A stretch of DNA of 64,000 nt, taken from contig NZ_NEGH01000008.1 in NCBI RefSeq assembly GCF_002135375.1, positions 1-64,000 on the forward strand, written 5' to 3'. Both the position numbers and the translations under genes were made by a program. Below, piece by piece: positions 55,334-64,000 of the stretch (positions are counted from its first letter, which is position 1; each line of letters begins with the position of its first letter). The notes beneath the pieces are model-generated. The model had not been told where the DNA came from. It saw only the letters and a list, made by a program, of their open reading frames with translations, and ran no database searches. The DNA is from Acinetobacter sp. ANC 4558. GTDB taxonomy: Bacteria > Pseudomonadota > Gammaproteobacteria > Pseudomonadales > Moraxellaceae.

Positions 55334-56068
55334 TTAAGCGTAGTGTGTGAGAATGTCAGTTTTTGTCAGTAGTGTTTTTACGGCATCTAAATGCGGAAAT
55401 TCTTTTTGACACCATGCTTGAAATAAGTGGTGTTTAAATTGAGGGTATAATTGCTCTGTCAAAGTTAAGGTCTGTACTCGATCTAACCGAAAATTTCGAA
55501 AATCTTCACGGAGTTCACACCATGCAGCTAATAACATTTTGTCGTTAAAATATCCCATAGCAAATGGCCACAATTGTCTTTGTGAACATTGCTGTTGTTC
55601 ATCCTGATATTCAATTTTAATTTTAACTTGTAAGCGTATCGCCATTCGAACTTGTTCAACAACGTTTGGATCAACCTCTATCCATGAATGAATAGATTTT
55701 AGATATGTATCATTTAAAAATACTTGCTTTCTATGTGGCAATACTGCTTTTAATTTAGCCAACACTGAATGTGAAGATTGCTGCAATGCTTGATCAGGAA
55801 TAGATTTAGCCCATTGTAGCGCCAAATATATTGCCTCAACTTCTGTTTCGTTTAAGCTCATTGGCGGTAATAAAAAGTTTTCTTTTAACTGAAATCCTAA
55901 GCCTGTACTTCCTTCTATATTTACACCTTGATCACGTAAACTATCAATATCCCGATAAACACTACGCACACTAATTTCAAAATAATGTGCTAGGCATTGT
56001 GCAGTTACAGGATAGCGTTGCTCTCGCAGGTATTGCAGTAAATTTAGTAATCGAATTGAACGACTCAT
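55334..56068 (-). CDS. YafY/YobV-type WYL-domain transcriptional regulator
   Basis: The 244-residue product has an N-terminal DeoR-like helix-turn-helix (RSIRLLNLLQYLREQRYPVTAQCLAHYFEISVRSVYRDIDSLRDQGVNIEG). A WYL-type ligand domain follows (VKIKIEYQDEQ, RQLWPFAMGYFNDKMLLAAWCELREDFRNFRLDRVQTL). WYL domains bind ligands such as nucleic acid ends or small molecules. Co-transcription with the downstream GST gene suggests detoxification control. It lies 33 bp after the phosphatase gene. Confidence 0.9.
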   Translation of the reverse strand: MSRSIRLLNLLQYLREQRYPVTAQCLAHYFEISVRSVYRDIDSLRDQGVNIEGSTGLGFQLKENFLLPPMSLNETEVEAIYLALQWAKSIPDQALQQSSHSVLAKLKAVLPHRKQVFLNDTYLKSIHSWIEVDPNVVEQVRMAIRLQVKIKIEYQDEQQQCSQRQLWPFAMGYFNDKMLLAAWCELREDFRNFRLDRVQTLTLTEQLYPQFKHHLFQAWCQKEFPHLDAVKTLLTKTDILTHYA

Positions 56069-56101
56069 ATCAAAAAATTCTGATCATTTAAATATTTCAA
56101 T

Positions 56102-56746
56102 TTATTGACTCAAAAATTGATGCAAGCCTTGAACATTGTCCGCAATCATCAATGGGTTGAATCGCTGTAAAGTATCAATTGAATGTACACCATAGCTCAC
56201 CCCCACACGCGGCATTTGAATCTTGTGTGCCATTTCTAAATCATAAGATGTATCCCCAACCATAATTGCATTTTCAGCGTTTACACCAGTTTGAGATAAA
56301 ATTTCACTCAGCATTAAAGGATCTGGTTTTGATTTCGTTTCACTCGCAGCACGCGTAATTTCAAATAAATGTACGCTATTCGTCTGAGCTAAAACTCGAT
56401 CTAAACCACGACGACTTTTCCCAGTCGCAACTGCAAGTTTGATATTTTGGTTTTTCAAATCATGTAGCATTTCTGAAACCCCAGTAAACCACTGATCATC
56501 TTTCGAATGTTCGACATAATGATCACCATAGCTTTTTAAAATACCTGTATGTAATTCTGGAACAGTTGGAAATAAGACTTGAGCGACTTCTGGCAAACCT
56601 AATCCAATAATGCTTTTTGCAGCATCATGTGTTAATGGTTGACCAAACTCTTTTGCAGCGTATAGAAGGCTGTCTACAATTTGTCCTACTGAATCAAATA
56701 AAGTTCCATCCCAATCAAAAATGATGAGTTCTACAGGCTTTTTCAT
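56102..56746 (-). CDS. HAD-family phosphatase, phosphoglycolate phosphatase-like
   Basis: The 214-residue product begins MKKPVELIIFDWDGTLFDSVGQIVDSLLYAA with the nucleophile Asp in FDWDGTL. It continues with LAVATGKSRRGLDRVL (motif II), SKPDPLML (Lys) and MVGDTSYDLEMA (motif IV). The alpha-helical cap places it with Gph/PGMB types. The gene follows rluC with an 80-bp gap, an order common in Moraxellaceae and Pseudomonas. Substrate may be phosphoglycolate; this is not shown. Confidence 0.9.
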   Translation of the reverse strand: MKKPVELIIFDWDGTLFDSVGQIVDSLLYAAKEFGQPLTHDAAKSIIGLGLPEVAQVLFPTVPELHTGILKSYGDHYVEHSKDDQWFTGVSEMLHDLKNQNIKLAVATGKSRRGLDRVLAQTNSVHLFEITRAASETKSKPDPLMLSEILSQTGVNAENAIMVGDTSYDLEMAHKIQMPRVGVSYGVHSIDTLQRFNPLMIADNVQGLHQFLSQ

Positions 56747-56789
56747 AATAAATCCTAAGATTGGCTTGCTCTTGGTATGTCATTCATCG

Positions 56790-56819
56790 GTATTCCTTTC
56801 CTTTTTTGAAAAGGAATAC
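56790..56819. repeat. Hairpin between rluC and the phosphatase gene
   Basis: GTATTCCTTT (56790-56799) pairs with AAAGGAATAC (56810-56819). The T tract lies on the plus-strand side, against the direction of rluC, so it is not a clear terminator for it. Confidence 0.5.
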
Positions 56820-56826
56820 TTTTTAA

Positions 56827-57765
56827 TCAATCTTTCTTTTGTGCTCTCAACTGTGCCACCAAACTTTGCATATCTTCTGGCAAAGGGGCTTCAATTGTTG
56901 GGTAACCTGGAATGTCTAAACGCATTGCATGTAAACATAAACGACGTGGTTTTGGTCCATTATAGGCAGTTTCATGTCCATACTTCTCATCTCCCACCAA
57001 TGGGTGTCCAATGCTTAAACCATGCACACGAATTTGATGTGTTCGTCCAGAAAGCGGTGAAGCATATATCAATGTAGCATGCATAAACCGTTCTGCAACA
57101 TTCCATTGCGTCTTAGATTCTTTTCCTTCTTTAGATACACACACGCGTCGCTCACCATTTGCCAATTCATAGCGATGTAAAGGTGCATCAATCAATTGTT
57201 TATCTAAACTAACTTGCCCTTTAACAACAGCTGCATATGTTTTCTTAATCTTATGTTCACGTAACATATCTTGTAAGGTTTTTAATGTACTGCGCTTTTT
57301 ACTAACCATCACCAAACCAGAAGTATCTCGGTCTATACGATGAATCAGTTCTAAATATTTCTTCCCAGTAGCAGCACGTAAACCTTCAATCAAACCATAT
57401 GCCACACCACTGCCGCCATGCACAGCAATTCCCGACGGTTTATTAATTACCAGCAATCCTTCATCTTCATAAATCACACGGCTTAAAAGACTTTGAGCAA
57501 CTTTATCTGATACAGGTACCGCAGATTCATCTTTCTGCTCATAACGTATAGGAGCAACTCGAATTTGATCCCCAATTGATAACTTCGTTTCAGCTTTGAT
57601 TCGTTTTTTATTTACGCGAACTTGTCCTTCACGAATTAAACGATAAATTCGACTTTTCGGCACTCCTTTGAGTCGACTAAATAAAAAATTATCAATTCGC
57701 TGGCCTGATTGATGTTCGTCCACTTCAAACCAAGTTACACTTTGCCATTGTTGCGTAGAATTCAT
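56827..57765 (-). CDS. rluC: 23S rRNA pseudouridine synthase RluC
   Basis: The 312-residue product has an S4 RNA-binding domain at the N-terminus (GQRIDNFLFSRLKGVPKSRIYRLIREGQVRVNKKR). The RluA-type catalytic domain follows, with the Asp in LELIHRIDRDTSGLVMVSKK (HRIDRDTSG) and SGRTHQIRVHGLSIGHPLVGDEKYG. It modifies 23S rRNA uridines near the peptidyl transferase center. The divergent arrangement with rne is the same as in E. coli, which supports RluC rather than RluD. Confidence 0.93.
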   Translation of the reverse strand: MNSTQQWQSVTWFEVDEHQSGQRIDNFLFSRLKGVPKSRIYRLIREGQVRVNKKRIKAETKLSIGDQIRVAPIRYEQKDESAVPVSDKVAQSLLSRVIYEDEGLLVINKPSGIAVHGGSGVAYGLIEGLRAATGKKYLELIHRIDRDTSGLVMVSKKRSTLKTLQDMLREHKIKKTYAAVVKGQVSLDKQLIDAPLHRYELANGERRVCVSKEGKESKTQWNVAERFMHATLIYASPLSGRTHQIRVHGLSIGHPLVGDEKYGHETAYNGPKPRRLCLHAMRLDIPGYPTIEAPLPEDMQSLVAQLRAQKKD

Positions 57766-58509
57766 ACTGTTATATAACCTAGAAAATATTATATATGATT
57801 AAAAAACGACCTGTTGAGCTATACTTTTCACAAGAAACATTAGTTTAGCCCATAGGCAGATGATGTAAGGTTTGATATAGTCAGCGCACGGAAACCATCG
57901 TAAAAGAGTAAAAATTGATTTAAGTCAGTTTATACTAGGCTTAAAGAAGCAATGAAAACTCTTTCAGCGCACAGGTCCTAAAAGAATTATGCCGACGCCG
58001 AAGGCTTATTATATCGGCAAAACTGCAGACTGTTACATTTAATTGTACTTTAGGTACAAACCGTTTGCTCAAAAAATATGTCGCCAACATATCCGTTGGT
58101 TTTTAAATATTAACTGATACACATCAGATTAATCGCTCCCTGATTGAAAATTCAGGCTACAGCGTTGATGTATTGGATCTGTATAAATTGCAGTGCGATG
58201 ATGAATTCCGCATAGACATCCTCTCATGTATGAAGAGATGATCTTGAGCAATAAAACAGTTAAAGTGACATACATCCAATACACCGCTTATCGACCAGTG
58301 AATGACTCAGGTGACTTTAATCGTTTGGAGATTGAAGCCGTATTGCTATCATCAATACGTAAATCAACACCGTAGCCTATGATAAAAGGCCGGTAGTAAA
58401 ACTCAGACCACAATCGGTTTATTTGAGATCTGAGCATTGATCCGTAATGTTTGATGTTCGTTATACGTATTGCGATGTTTGCTGTGTATCACAATAAGGT
58501 GTTACACCC
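57766..58509 (+). promoter_or_regulatory. Long structured 5' leader and promoter region of rne
   Basis: This 744-bp gap has a coding-poor but structured appearance, with a higher G+C share than other gaps here. Hairpins visible include GCCGA/TCGGC (58001-58026 area), TTGTAC/GTACAA around 58043-58058, and a long-range pairing of TGTATTGGAT (58169-58178) with ATCCAATACA (58274-58283) enclosing a CATCCTCTCAT/ATGAAGAGATG hairpin. E. coli rne has a long autoregulatory leader cleaved by RNase E itself; the same is inferred here. Promoter positions are not fixed by eye. Confidence 0.6.
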
Positions 58510-61500
58510 ATGAAACGTATGTTGATTAATGCAACACATGCAGAAGAGATTCGCGTTGCACTTGTCACTGGTCAGCGTCTTTACGATTTTGACTTAGAAA
58601 ACCGCACTCGTGAGCAAAAAAAGTCTAATATATACAAAGGTCACGTCACTCGCGTTGAACCTTCTTTAGAAGCTGTATTCGTTGAATATGGAGCAGGTCG
58701 CCAAGGCTTTTTATCCATGCGCGAAATCGCAAATTCTTATTACCAAGCTGATCCACGTCAAACCTCAAATATTAGAGAGTTGATTTCTGAAGGAACAGAG
58801 CTATTAGTTCAAGTCGAAAAAGAAGAACGCGGCAATAAAGGGGCTGCGCTTTCTACTTTTATTTCGTTAGCAGGTCGTTATTTAGTTCTTATGCCGAACA
58901 ACCCTAAAGGTGGCGGTATCAGTCGTCAAATTTCAGGTGCTGTACGTGAAGAACTTAAAGAAACATTAGCATCATTAAATGTTCCTCGTGGTATGAGTGT
59001 CATTGTACGTACTGCTGGTATTGGGCGCTCTCAAGAAGAATTACAACTCGATTTACAACACTTACTTGATCTTTGGGCTCAAATACAAAATACTGCAAGC
59101 TCTGGTCCTTCACCCATGCTTGTTCATCAAGAAGCTGGCGTTGTGACACGTGCAATTCGCGATTATCTGCGTGATGATGTTTCTGAAATTTTAATCGATT
59201 CCGAACAAGCGTATAACGAAGCTTACAATTTTGTAAAAGCCGTTATGCCACGCCAACTTGAAAAACTCAAAACATATACCTTAAATGAGCCTCTTTTTGC
59301 TCACTTTGGTATTGAAAGCCAGATTCAAACCGCATATGAACGTGAAGTTAAACTACCTTCAGGCGGATCAATTGTCATTGATCAAACGGAAGCTTTAGTT
59401 TCTATCGATATCAACTCTGCAAAATCAACTCGAGGTCATGATGTTGAGGAAACTGCTTTAAATACAAATTTAGAAGCAGCTGAAGAGATTGCTCGTCAAC
59501 TTCGTCTACGTGATATTGGTGGCTTAGTCGTTATTGATTTCATTGATATGACCAAAGACCGTAATCAACGCATGGTTGAAGCGAAACTACGTGAAGCGAC
59601 CCAAAGTGATCGTGCGCGAATTCAGTTCGGTCAATTGTCTCGCTTTGGACTCATGGAAATGAGCCGTCAGCGTTTACGCCCTTCTTTAGAAGAAGCTACC
59701 GGTTATGTTTGTCCACGCTGTCACGGTACAGGTATGGTCCGTGATCTTCGCTCTCTTTCACTTTCAATTATGCGTAAAGTTGAAGAAATTGCTCTTCGTG
59801 AACGTCATGGTGAAGTACAGGTACAAGTTCCAGTTGAAATTGCGGCATTCTTATTGAATGAGAAGCGTCATAGCTTGGTATACTTAGAACAGACTTCAAA
59901 TGTTCGTGTAACTGTTCTTCCTCACCCACATTTAGAAACACCTCATTACGAAATTTCGTATAACCCTGAAGGTTTTGCACCAACAAGTTATGAGCGTACG
60001 GAAGCAACGCGTAATAGTGAAAAAGAATTAGGTTATGAATCATCTGAATGGCATTTAGATGAAGAACATCAAGTCGCCTCTCAACCTGCACAGCAATCGC
60101 AGGATAAAGCAGCTAAAAAACCTCGTCCGCAAAATCAAACAGCAACTCAAGCTGCTGTTGCAACACCATCTAATAGCCCGTGTGCTTGGTTAGAAAATCT
60201 CTTTGTTCAAAAACAAGCTGCAACAATTGATCAGTCTCGCACTGCAAACAATGCTGCTGCGTCAATTGAACAAATGGTCAATGGGGGTGCTGTAAGCCGT
60301 GGTCAATTTGGACAACTTCATACTGCTGCCCCAGCAACAGCAGCTGCACCAACGTATTCAAGTGACCATAACAACGCTTATTTAGCACCTTCAACGGTCA
60401 CTTTAAAGTCTGATCGTGATAGCCTAGAAAGAGCTGAACGTGAAGAAAAGCGTCCAAATAAGAAACGCAATAACAATAACAACAAAAACAAAGAGCAACG
60501 TGAACAAAATACTCTACATGACACTCAACAAAATCAAGTGCATGAAGAGATTATTCAAGTCACGCGTCAAGAACAGCGCCAAGAAGCACGTGAAAATAAA
60601 CGTACCTCTCGTCGCCAACCACATCAACAGGATCAACATCAAGATGCTCAAAATACTGAGCAAAATGCTGTGCCTCGTCGTGATCGTAACAATCAACAGC
60701 GACCAAACAGACCAAATCGCCAACGCGATGCAAGTGTGTTAAATGAACAAAATGTTGTTCCTGAAGCAATCGCTGCTGAAGTGAAAAATGAAACATCAAT
60801 CAAGCAACCACACGTTGAACTGATCAATGCACCTAAAGCAGAAGTTATTCCAACTGCATTAGTGGTGAATGTAGATCATGCTCAAACTGAAATCATTGCG
60901 CTCAATAATCATGCACGCCCAACCGCTGAGGCTGCACCAATTGTTGAAAATGTTCATACTCCTGCTGTTGTAGAAACATCTATCGCAGATCAAGCTCTTT
61001 CTGAAAAAGAAGAACCATCTGCTGTTGCTCAACAACAGCCTGCAAAACGAGCAAGTAATGATCCTCGTCAACGTCGTCGCCAACAACGTGACACAAAAGT
61101 ACAGCAAGCTCCTCGTCCTCCTAAGTTAAGTGCATCGCAAGTACCGAATTTAGGTCAATATACGATTGGTAGCTTAATTCGCCATATCTATGGTGATGAC
61201 TGTGCTGTGCTGATTGAACAATTTGGTTTAATTCCAACCTTCAATCGTGCTCTACAAAAGTTTGTAGAACAATATAGTTTGTCACAAACCTCTGCTCAAC
61301 CTGTTGTAGAGAATGATGATAAAAAACCAGTAACCAGAGATGTAAAAATCTCTAAAGCAGCAGTAGAGGCAGAGCCTGCTCCTGTTTTAGACCTTACGCC
61401 ACCAAAACCAGAGTCAGAGAAACGTGTCGCAAATGACCCTCGTGAACGTCGTCGTTTGGCTAAACTCTCAGCTGAACAAGCACTTGTTCAAGCAAAACAA

Positions 61501-61905
61501 GCACATCTTGATGCGGAAAAAGTACAACATGTAGATTCACCAGTTGAAACTAATGTACAAGAACCTGTCGTTAACAATGTTGAACCTGAGCTTGTTGAAG
61601 TAGCTGTAACAACAGAGGCTGTAGCGAGTGAAATTGTGGAAACACCTGCTGCTGAGGTTTTAATAGAAGCAACGGCTGCAACAAGTGACTCACACGTAGA
61701 AACGCAAGCAGAAGTGCCTACGGAATTAGAACAAACTGTTCCAGAAATTACTTCTGAAACACCTGTTCAAGCTGAATTAAATGTTGATGCAACTCAAGAA
61801 GCAACAACAACAGAAACAGCAGAGAAGCAAACTAAAGATAAAGCAGTTAGACCTCGTCGCCCTCGTGGTCGTCCACCTAAAAAAGTAGATCCATCAACAG
61901 ATTAA
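58510..61905 (+). CDS. rne: Ribonuclease E, degradosome endonuclease
   Basis: The 1131-residue product has the catalytic half first: S1 domain (about 35-120; [19 protein letters not shown]), 5'-sensor and RNase H-like parts, DNase I-like domain with Asp300 ([13 protein letters not shown]) and Asp343 (VVIDFIDM), and the Zn-link Cys401/Cys404 (CPRCHGTG). The C-terminal ~600 residues are low-complexity and rich in Arg, Asn, Gln, Ala and Glu, serving as RNA-binding and degradosome scaffold. Two short repeats NDPRxRRR occur at about 848 and 974, and the protein ends in a basic GRPPKK tail. It initiates mRNA decay and rRNA/tRNA processing. Confidence 0.97.
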   Translation: MKRMLINATHAEEIRVALVTGQRLYDFDLENRTREQKKSNIYKGHVTRVEPSLEAVFVEYGAGRQGFLSMREIANSYYQADPRQTSNIRELISEGTELLVQVEKEERGNKGAALSTFISLAGRYLVLMPNNPKGGGISRQISGAVREELKETLASLNVPRGMSVIVRTAGIGRSQEELQLDLQHLLDLWAQIQNTASSGPSPMLVHQEAGVVTRAIRDYLRDDVSEILIDSEQAYNEAYNFVKAVMPRQLEKLKTYTLNEPLFAHFGIESQIQTAYEREVKLPSGGSIVIDQTEALVSIDINSAKSTRGHDVEETALNTNLEAAEEIARQLRLRDIGGLVVIDFIDMTKDRNQRMVEAKLREATQSDRARIQFGQLSRFGLMEMSRQRLRPSLEEATGYVCPRCHGTGMVRDLRSLSLSIMRKVEEIALRERHGEVQVQVPVEIAAFLLNEKRHSLVYLEQTSNVRVTVLPHPHLETPHYEISYNPEGFAPTSYERTEATRNSEKELGYESSEWHLDEEHQVASQPAQQSQDKAAKKPRPQNQTATQAAVATPSNSPCAWLENLFVQKQAATIDQSRTANNAAASIEQMVNGGAVSRGQFGQLHTAAPATAAAPTYSSDHNNAYLAPSTVTLKSDRDSLERAEREEKRPNKKRNNNNNKNKEQREQNTLHDTQQNQVHEEIIQVTRQEQRQEARENKRTSRRQPHQQDQHQDAQNTEQNAVPRRDRNNQQRPNRPNRQRDASVLNEQNVVPEAIAAEVKNETSIKQPHVELINAPKAEVIPTALVVNVDHAQTEIIALNNHARPTAEAAPIVENVHTPAVVETSIADQALSEKEEPSAVAQQQPAKRASNDPRQRRRQQRDTKVQQAPRPPKLSASQVPNLGQYTIGSLIRHIYGDDCAVLIEQFGLIPTFNRALQKFVEQYSLSQTSAQPVVENDDKKPVTRDVKISKAAVEAEPAPVLDLTPPKPESEKRVANDPRERRRLAKLSAEQALVQAKQAHLDAEKVQHVDSPVETNVQEPVVNNVEPELVEVAVTTEAVASEIVETPAAEVLIEATAATSDSHVETQAEVPTELEQTVPEITSETPVQAELNVDATQEATTTETAEKQTKDKAVRPRRPRGRPPKKVDPSTD

Positions 61906-61924
61906 ATACAACTTTAATTTGCAT

Positions 61925-61958
61925 AAAAAACCAGTCATTTCGATGACTGGTTTTTTTA
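61925..61958 (+). terminator. rne terminator
   Basis: AAAAAACCAGTCAT (61925-61938) and ATGACTGGTTTTTT (61943-61956) form a perfect stem closed by a TTCG tetraloop, with a T run. Confidence 0.95.
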
Positions 61959-62060
61959 TTTCTGCAAATTAGGTTGATTGCACTAGATTTAAAAGATTAA
62001 AAGATATCTGTAAATTTTCATCTACTCAAAAGTGTATGACAGTACCCAAATAGGAATCTT

Positions 62061-63902
62061 ATGAATCAAGCACAAGATAAGAACGTCATTAGTTTTACTC
62101 AAGTGATGACGAAACTTCCTCAGCTAATGCCTAAACTACTCCACTTACTTGGGGGATTAAAGCAAGCTTATTTGCGTACTGCTCGTACACCAACAGGTTT
62201 AGGCATTGCCTTTGAAAAAGCCGTTAGACGCCATCCTGAAGGTTGTGCTTTAAAATTTGAAGATCAACAATTTACCTATAAAGAAATCAATGAATGGGCC
62301 AATCAAATTGCACACTACTATCTCTCCTTAGGGGTGAAAAAAGGAGATGTGATTGCAGTCATGATGGAAAACCGTCCTGAGCTGATTGTTACGATCATTG
62401 CACTTGCAAAAATTGGAGTTAGCTCCGCACTTGTCAATACCTCACAAACAGGTCAAGTACTGAGTCACAGTATCAATCTGGTCAAACCATTTGCAGTTAT
62501 TATTGGTGAGGAGTGTCAAGATGCGATTGCTGAAATCCAAGATGACATAAATATTCAGGCGCATCATTTTTTTTGGTTTGCCAATTTAGAAACACTCAAA
62601 TTTTCAGGAAATGTACCAGATCGCTTTATCAATCTTGCACATTGCATACAAAGTTTTCCTCACTTTAATCCTGCAACCACAAACTCTGTGCAAGGAAAAG
62701 ATGGCTTATTTTATATCTATACCTCTGGAACGACAGGTCTTCCCAAAGCCGTTATTTTTACCAATAGTCGCTGGATGCTCGCATATGGGACATATGGGCA
62801 CGTTTTAGACTTAAATCAAACCGATGTGATGTATTGCACCCTTCCGCTTTATCATGCCACTGGTATTGTTGTATGTTGGTGTGGTGTGATTGCAGGTAAT
62901 GCAACGCTCGCTTTGAGACGAAAATATTCAACGACTTCATTCTGGAAAGATGTTCAAAAGTTTGATGCTTCTGCTATCGCTTATGTTGGAGAGCTTTGCC
63001 GATATTTAATGGATGTACCTCCCTCTGCATTAGAAAAAACCCACCGTGTTACCAAAATGATTGGTAATGGTATGCGACCGAATATTTGGAATAAATTTAA
63101 AGCCCGTTTTGGTGTAAAAGAAATACTCGAACTTTATGCTTCAAGTGAAGGTAATGTGGGTTTCAGCAATATTTTTAATTTTGATAATACCGTCGGCTTT
63201 TCACCTACTCCTTATGCCGTGATTGAATTTGACAAAGAACGTAATTTACCTATTTTGGATGAACATGGCCGGTGTAAAAAAGTAAAAAAAGGGGAGATCG
63301 GTCTACTCATTGGTAAAATAACGCGCAGATCTCCTTTTGATGGCTATACAGACGCTGAAAAAAATCAAGCGGTCATGATGCATCATGTTTTTAAACAAGG
63401 AGATGCATATTTCAATACAGGCGACTTAATGCGTGATCTTGGCTATCGACATACGCAGTTTGTTGATCGCCTAGGTGATACATTTCGCTGGAAAGGCGAA
63501 AATGTTTCGACCACCCAAGTTGAAAATATCATGGGTGAATATTTCAAAATTGCAGCTGCAGTAGTTTATGGTGTTGAAATTCCACATACCAATGGCCGTG
63601 CAGGTATGGCAGCAATTACGCTTATTCATAATATGCAACTCGATCATGTCGATTTTAAAAATATGTATGACTTATTTCAAAAGTCTTTACCGTCATACGC
63701 CATTCCAGTTTTTTTAAGAATTCAGCAACAAGTTGAAATGACAGGAACATTTAAACCCCAAAAAAATAAATTAAAAGCACAAGCTTTTAATTTAAGTGAA
63801 ACAGATGAGCCTATTTTAATTCTCCTTCCAGGTGAAAATAGCTATCGCCCACTCACCCTTGAAATTTATAATAATATTCAAACGTATCAATATCGCTTTT
63901 AA
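62061..63902 (+). CDS. Long-chain acyl-CoA synthetase, FATP/FadD6 type
   Basis: The 613-residue AMP-forming ligase has the P-loop YTSGTTGLPKAVIFTNSRW (YTSGTTGLPKA), the acyl/adenine motif ILELYASSEGNVGFSN, and the hinge region FVDRLGDTFRWKGENVSTTQVENIM. The RWKGENVST form of the hinge and the opening RTPTGLGIAFEKAVRRHP are those of the fatty-acid-transport-protein/FadD6 branch, not of E. coli FadD. It activates (very) long-chain fatty acids to acyl-CoA at the inner membrane. AGGAATCTT precedes the ATG. The 98 bp left after its stop hold nothing recognisable. Confidence 0.9.
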   Translation: MNQAQDKNVISFTQVMTKLPQLMPKLLHLLGGLKQAYLRTARTPTGLGIAFEKAVRRHPEGCALKFEDQQFTYKEINEWANQIAHYYLSLGVKKGDVIAVMMENRPELIVTIIALAKIGVSSALVNTSQTGQVLSHSINLVKPFAVIIGEECQDAIAEIQDDINIQAHHFFWFANLETLKFSGNVPDRFINLAHCIQSFPHFNPATTNSVQGKDGLFYIYTSGTTGLPKAVIFTNSRWMLAYGTYGHVLDLNQTDVMYCTLPLYHATGIVVCWCGVIAGNATLALRRKYSTTSFWKDVQKFDASAIAYVGELCRYLMDVPPSALEKTHRVTKMIGNGMRPNIWNKFKARFGVKEILELYASSEGNVGFSNIFNFDNTVGFSPTPYAVIEFDKERNLPILDEHGRCKKVKKGEIGLLIGKITRRSPFDGYTDAEKNQAVMMHHVFKQGDAYFNTGDLMRDLGYRHTQFVDRLGDTFRWKGENVSTTQVENIMGEYFKIAAAVVYGVEIPHTNGRAGMAAITLIHNMQLDHVDFKNMYDLFQKSLPSYAIPVFLRIQQQVEMTGTFKPQKNKLKAQAFNLSETDEPILILLPGENSYRPLTLEIYNNIQTYQYRF

Positions 63903-64000
63903 TGCCTAAAGTTGTTTATTTTTTGAGTATATAATATTAAATTGTTTCATTTATAATCAAACATAAACAACTTTTTTAATTTTTACTTGCGCTTGACTGA

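Noticed and set aside
59768..60091. 107-codon minus-strand frame inside rne
   Set aside because: It lies opposite the conserved end of the catalytic half; low-complexity composition arises from the sense-strand codons.

Overview
The window reads as a chromosomal segment of a low-G+C gammaproteobacterium of the Moraxellaceae, most likely an Acinetobacter. The grounds are the A/T-rich coding style, an Ata-like trimeric autotransporter followed by an OmpA/MotB-type gene, the piuA-piuC siderophore pair, the tig-clpP-clpX block, a divergent rluC/rne pair, rppH-ptsP, and many small families (DUF2789, DUF2628, DUF2061, DUF4180) typical of that genus. No rRNA, tRNA, CRISPR array, insertion sequence or prophage module was seen. 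Species cannot be fixed from the sequence alone.

Layout. 1-3 kb: the 3' end of a trimeric autotransporter adhesin, an OmpA-like protein, a methyltransferase and a LysE-type exporter. 3.3-7.5 kb: a histidine/aromatic ammonia-lyase homologue that lacks its cofactor-forming triad, class I fumarase and a DUF2059 protein. 7.6-11.1 kb (minus): trigger factor, ClpP and ClpX, a chaperone/protease block. 11.6-18.5 kb: two TonB-dependent receptors, a PiuC-type dioxygenase and an FMN-dependent 2-hydroxyacid dehydrogenase. 18.8-24.1 kb: leuA, then metX-metW-Sel1 with overlapping stops and starts, a DUF4180 protein and rdgB. 24.2-29.3 kb: an AEC transporter, tatABC, and a third siderophore receptor behind a good Fur-box candidate. 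29.5-33.5 kb: an epoxide-hydrolase-like enzyme, a divergent Rrf2 regulator, and a PhoX-type phosphatase with a Tat signal and a lipobox. 33.5-43.9 kb: NRDE protein, lgt, an accessory-looking patch (two related small membrane proteins, a CHAP/NlpC-like hydrolase, DUF2061), a LysR regulator, small proteins, a HAD phosphatase, rppH and ptsP. 44.1-53 kb: a lipoprotein lipase, an AidB-like acyl-CoA dehydrogenase with divergent TetR, DUF1360, a second Rrf2 paralogue, katG and an NAPE-PLD-like metallo-hydrolase. 53.6-64 kb: LysR, GST, a YafY-type WYL regulator, a Gph-like phosphatase, rluC, a long structured leader and rne, and a FATP/FadD6-type acyl-CoA synthetase.

How the genes fit together. Iron acquisition is the clearest theme, with three receptors, PiuC and Fur-like sites. 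The Tat system is encoded near one of its likely substrates, PhoX. ClpXP with trigger factor, and RNase E with RppH, cover protein and RNA turnover. Most transcription units end in strong intrinsic terminators, which helps mark unit borders.

Most worth a second look are the ammonia-lyase homologue whose Ala-Ser-Gly triad is Tyr-Leu-Ser, the CHAP-like hydrolase beside duplicated four-helix membrane proteins, the widely spaced 12-bp inverted repeat between the AidB-like gene and its TetR neighbour, two single-cysteine Rrf2 paralogues, and the 700-nt rne leader. Nothing amounts to a proven new system. All functional statements rest on motif recognition by eye.
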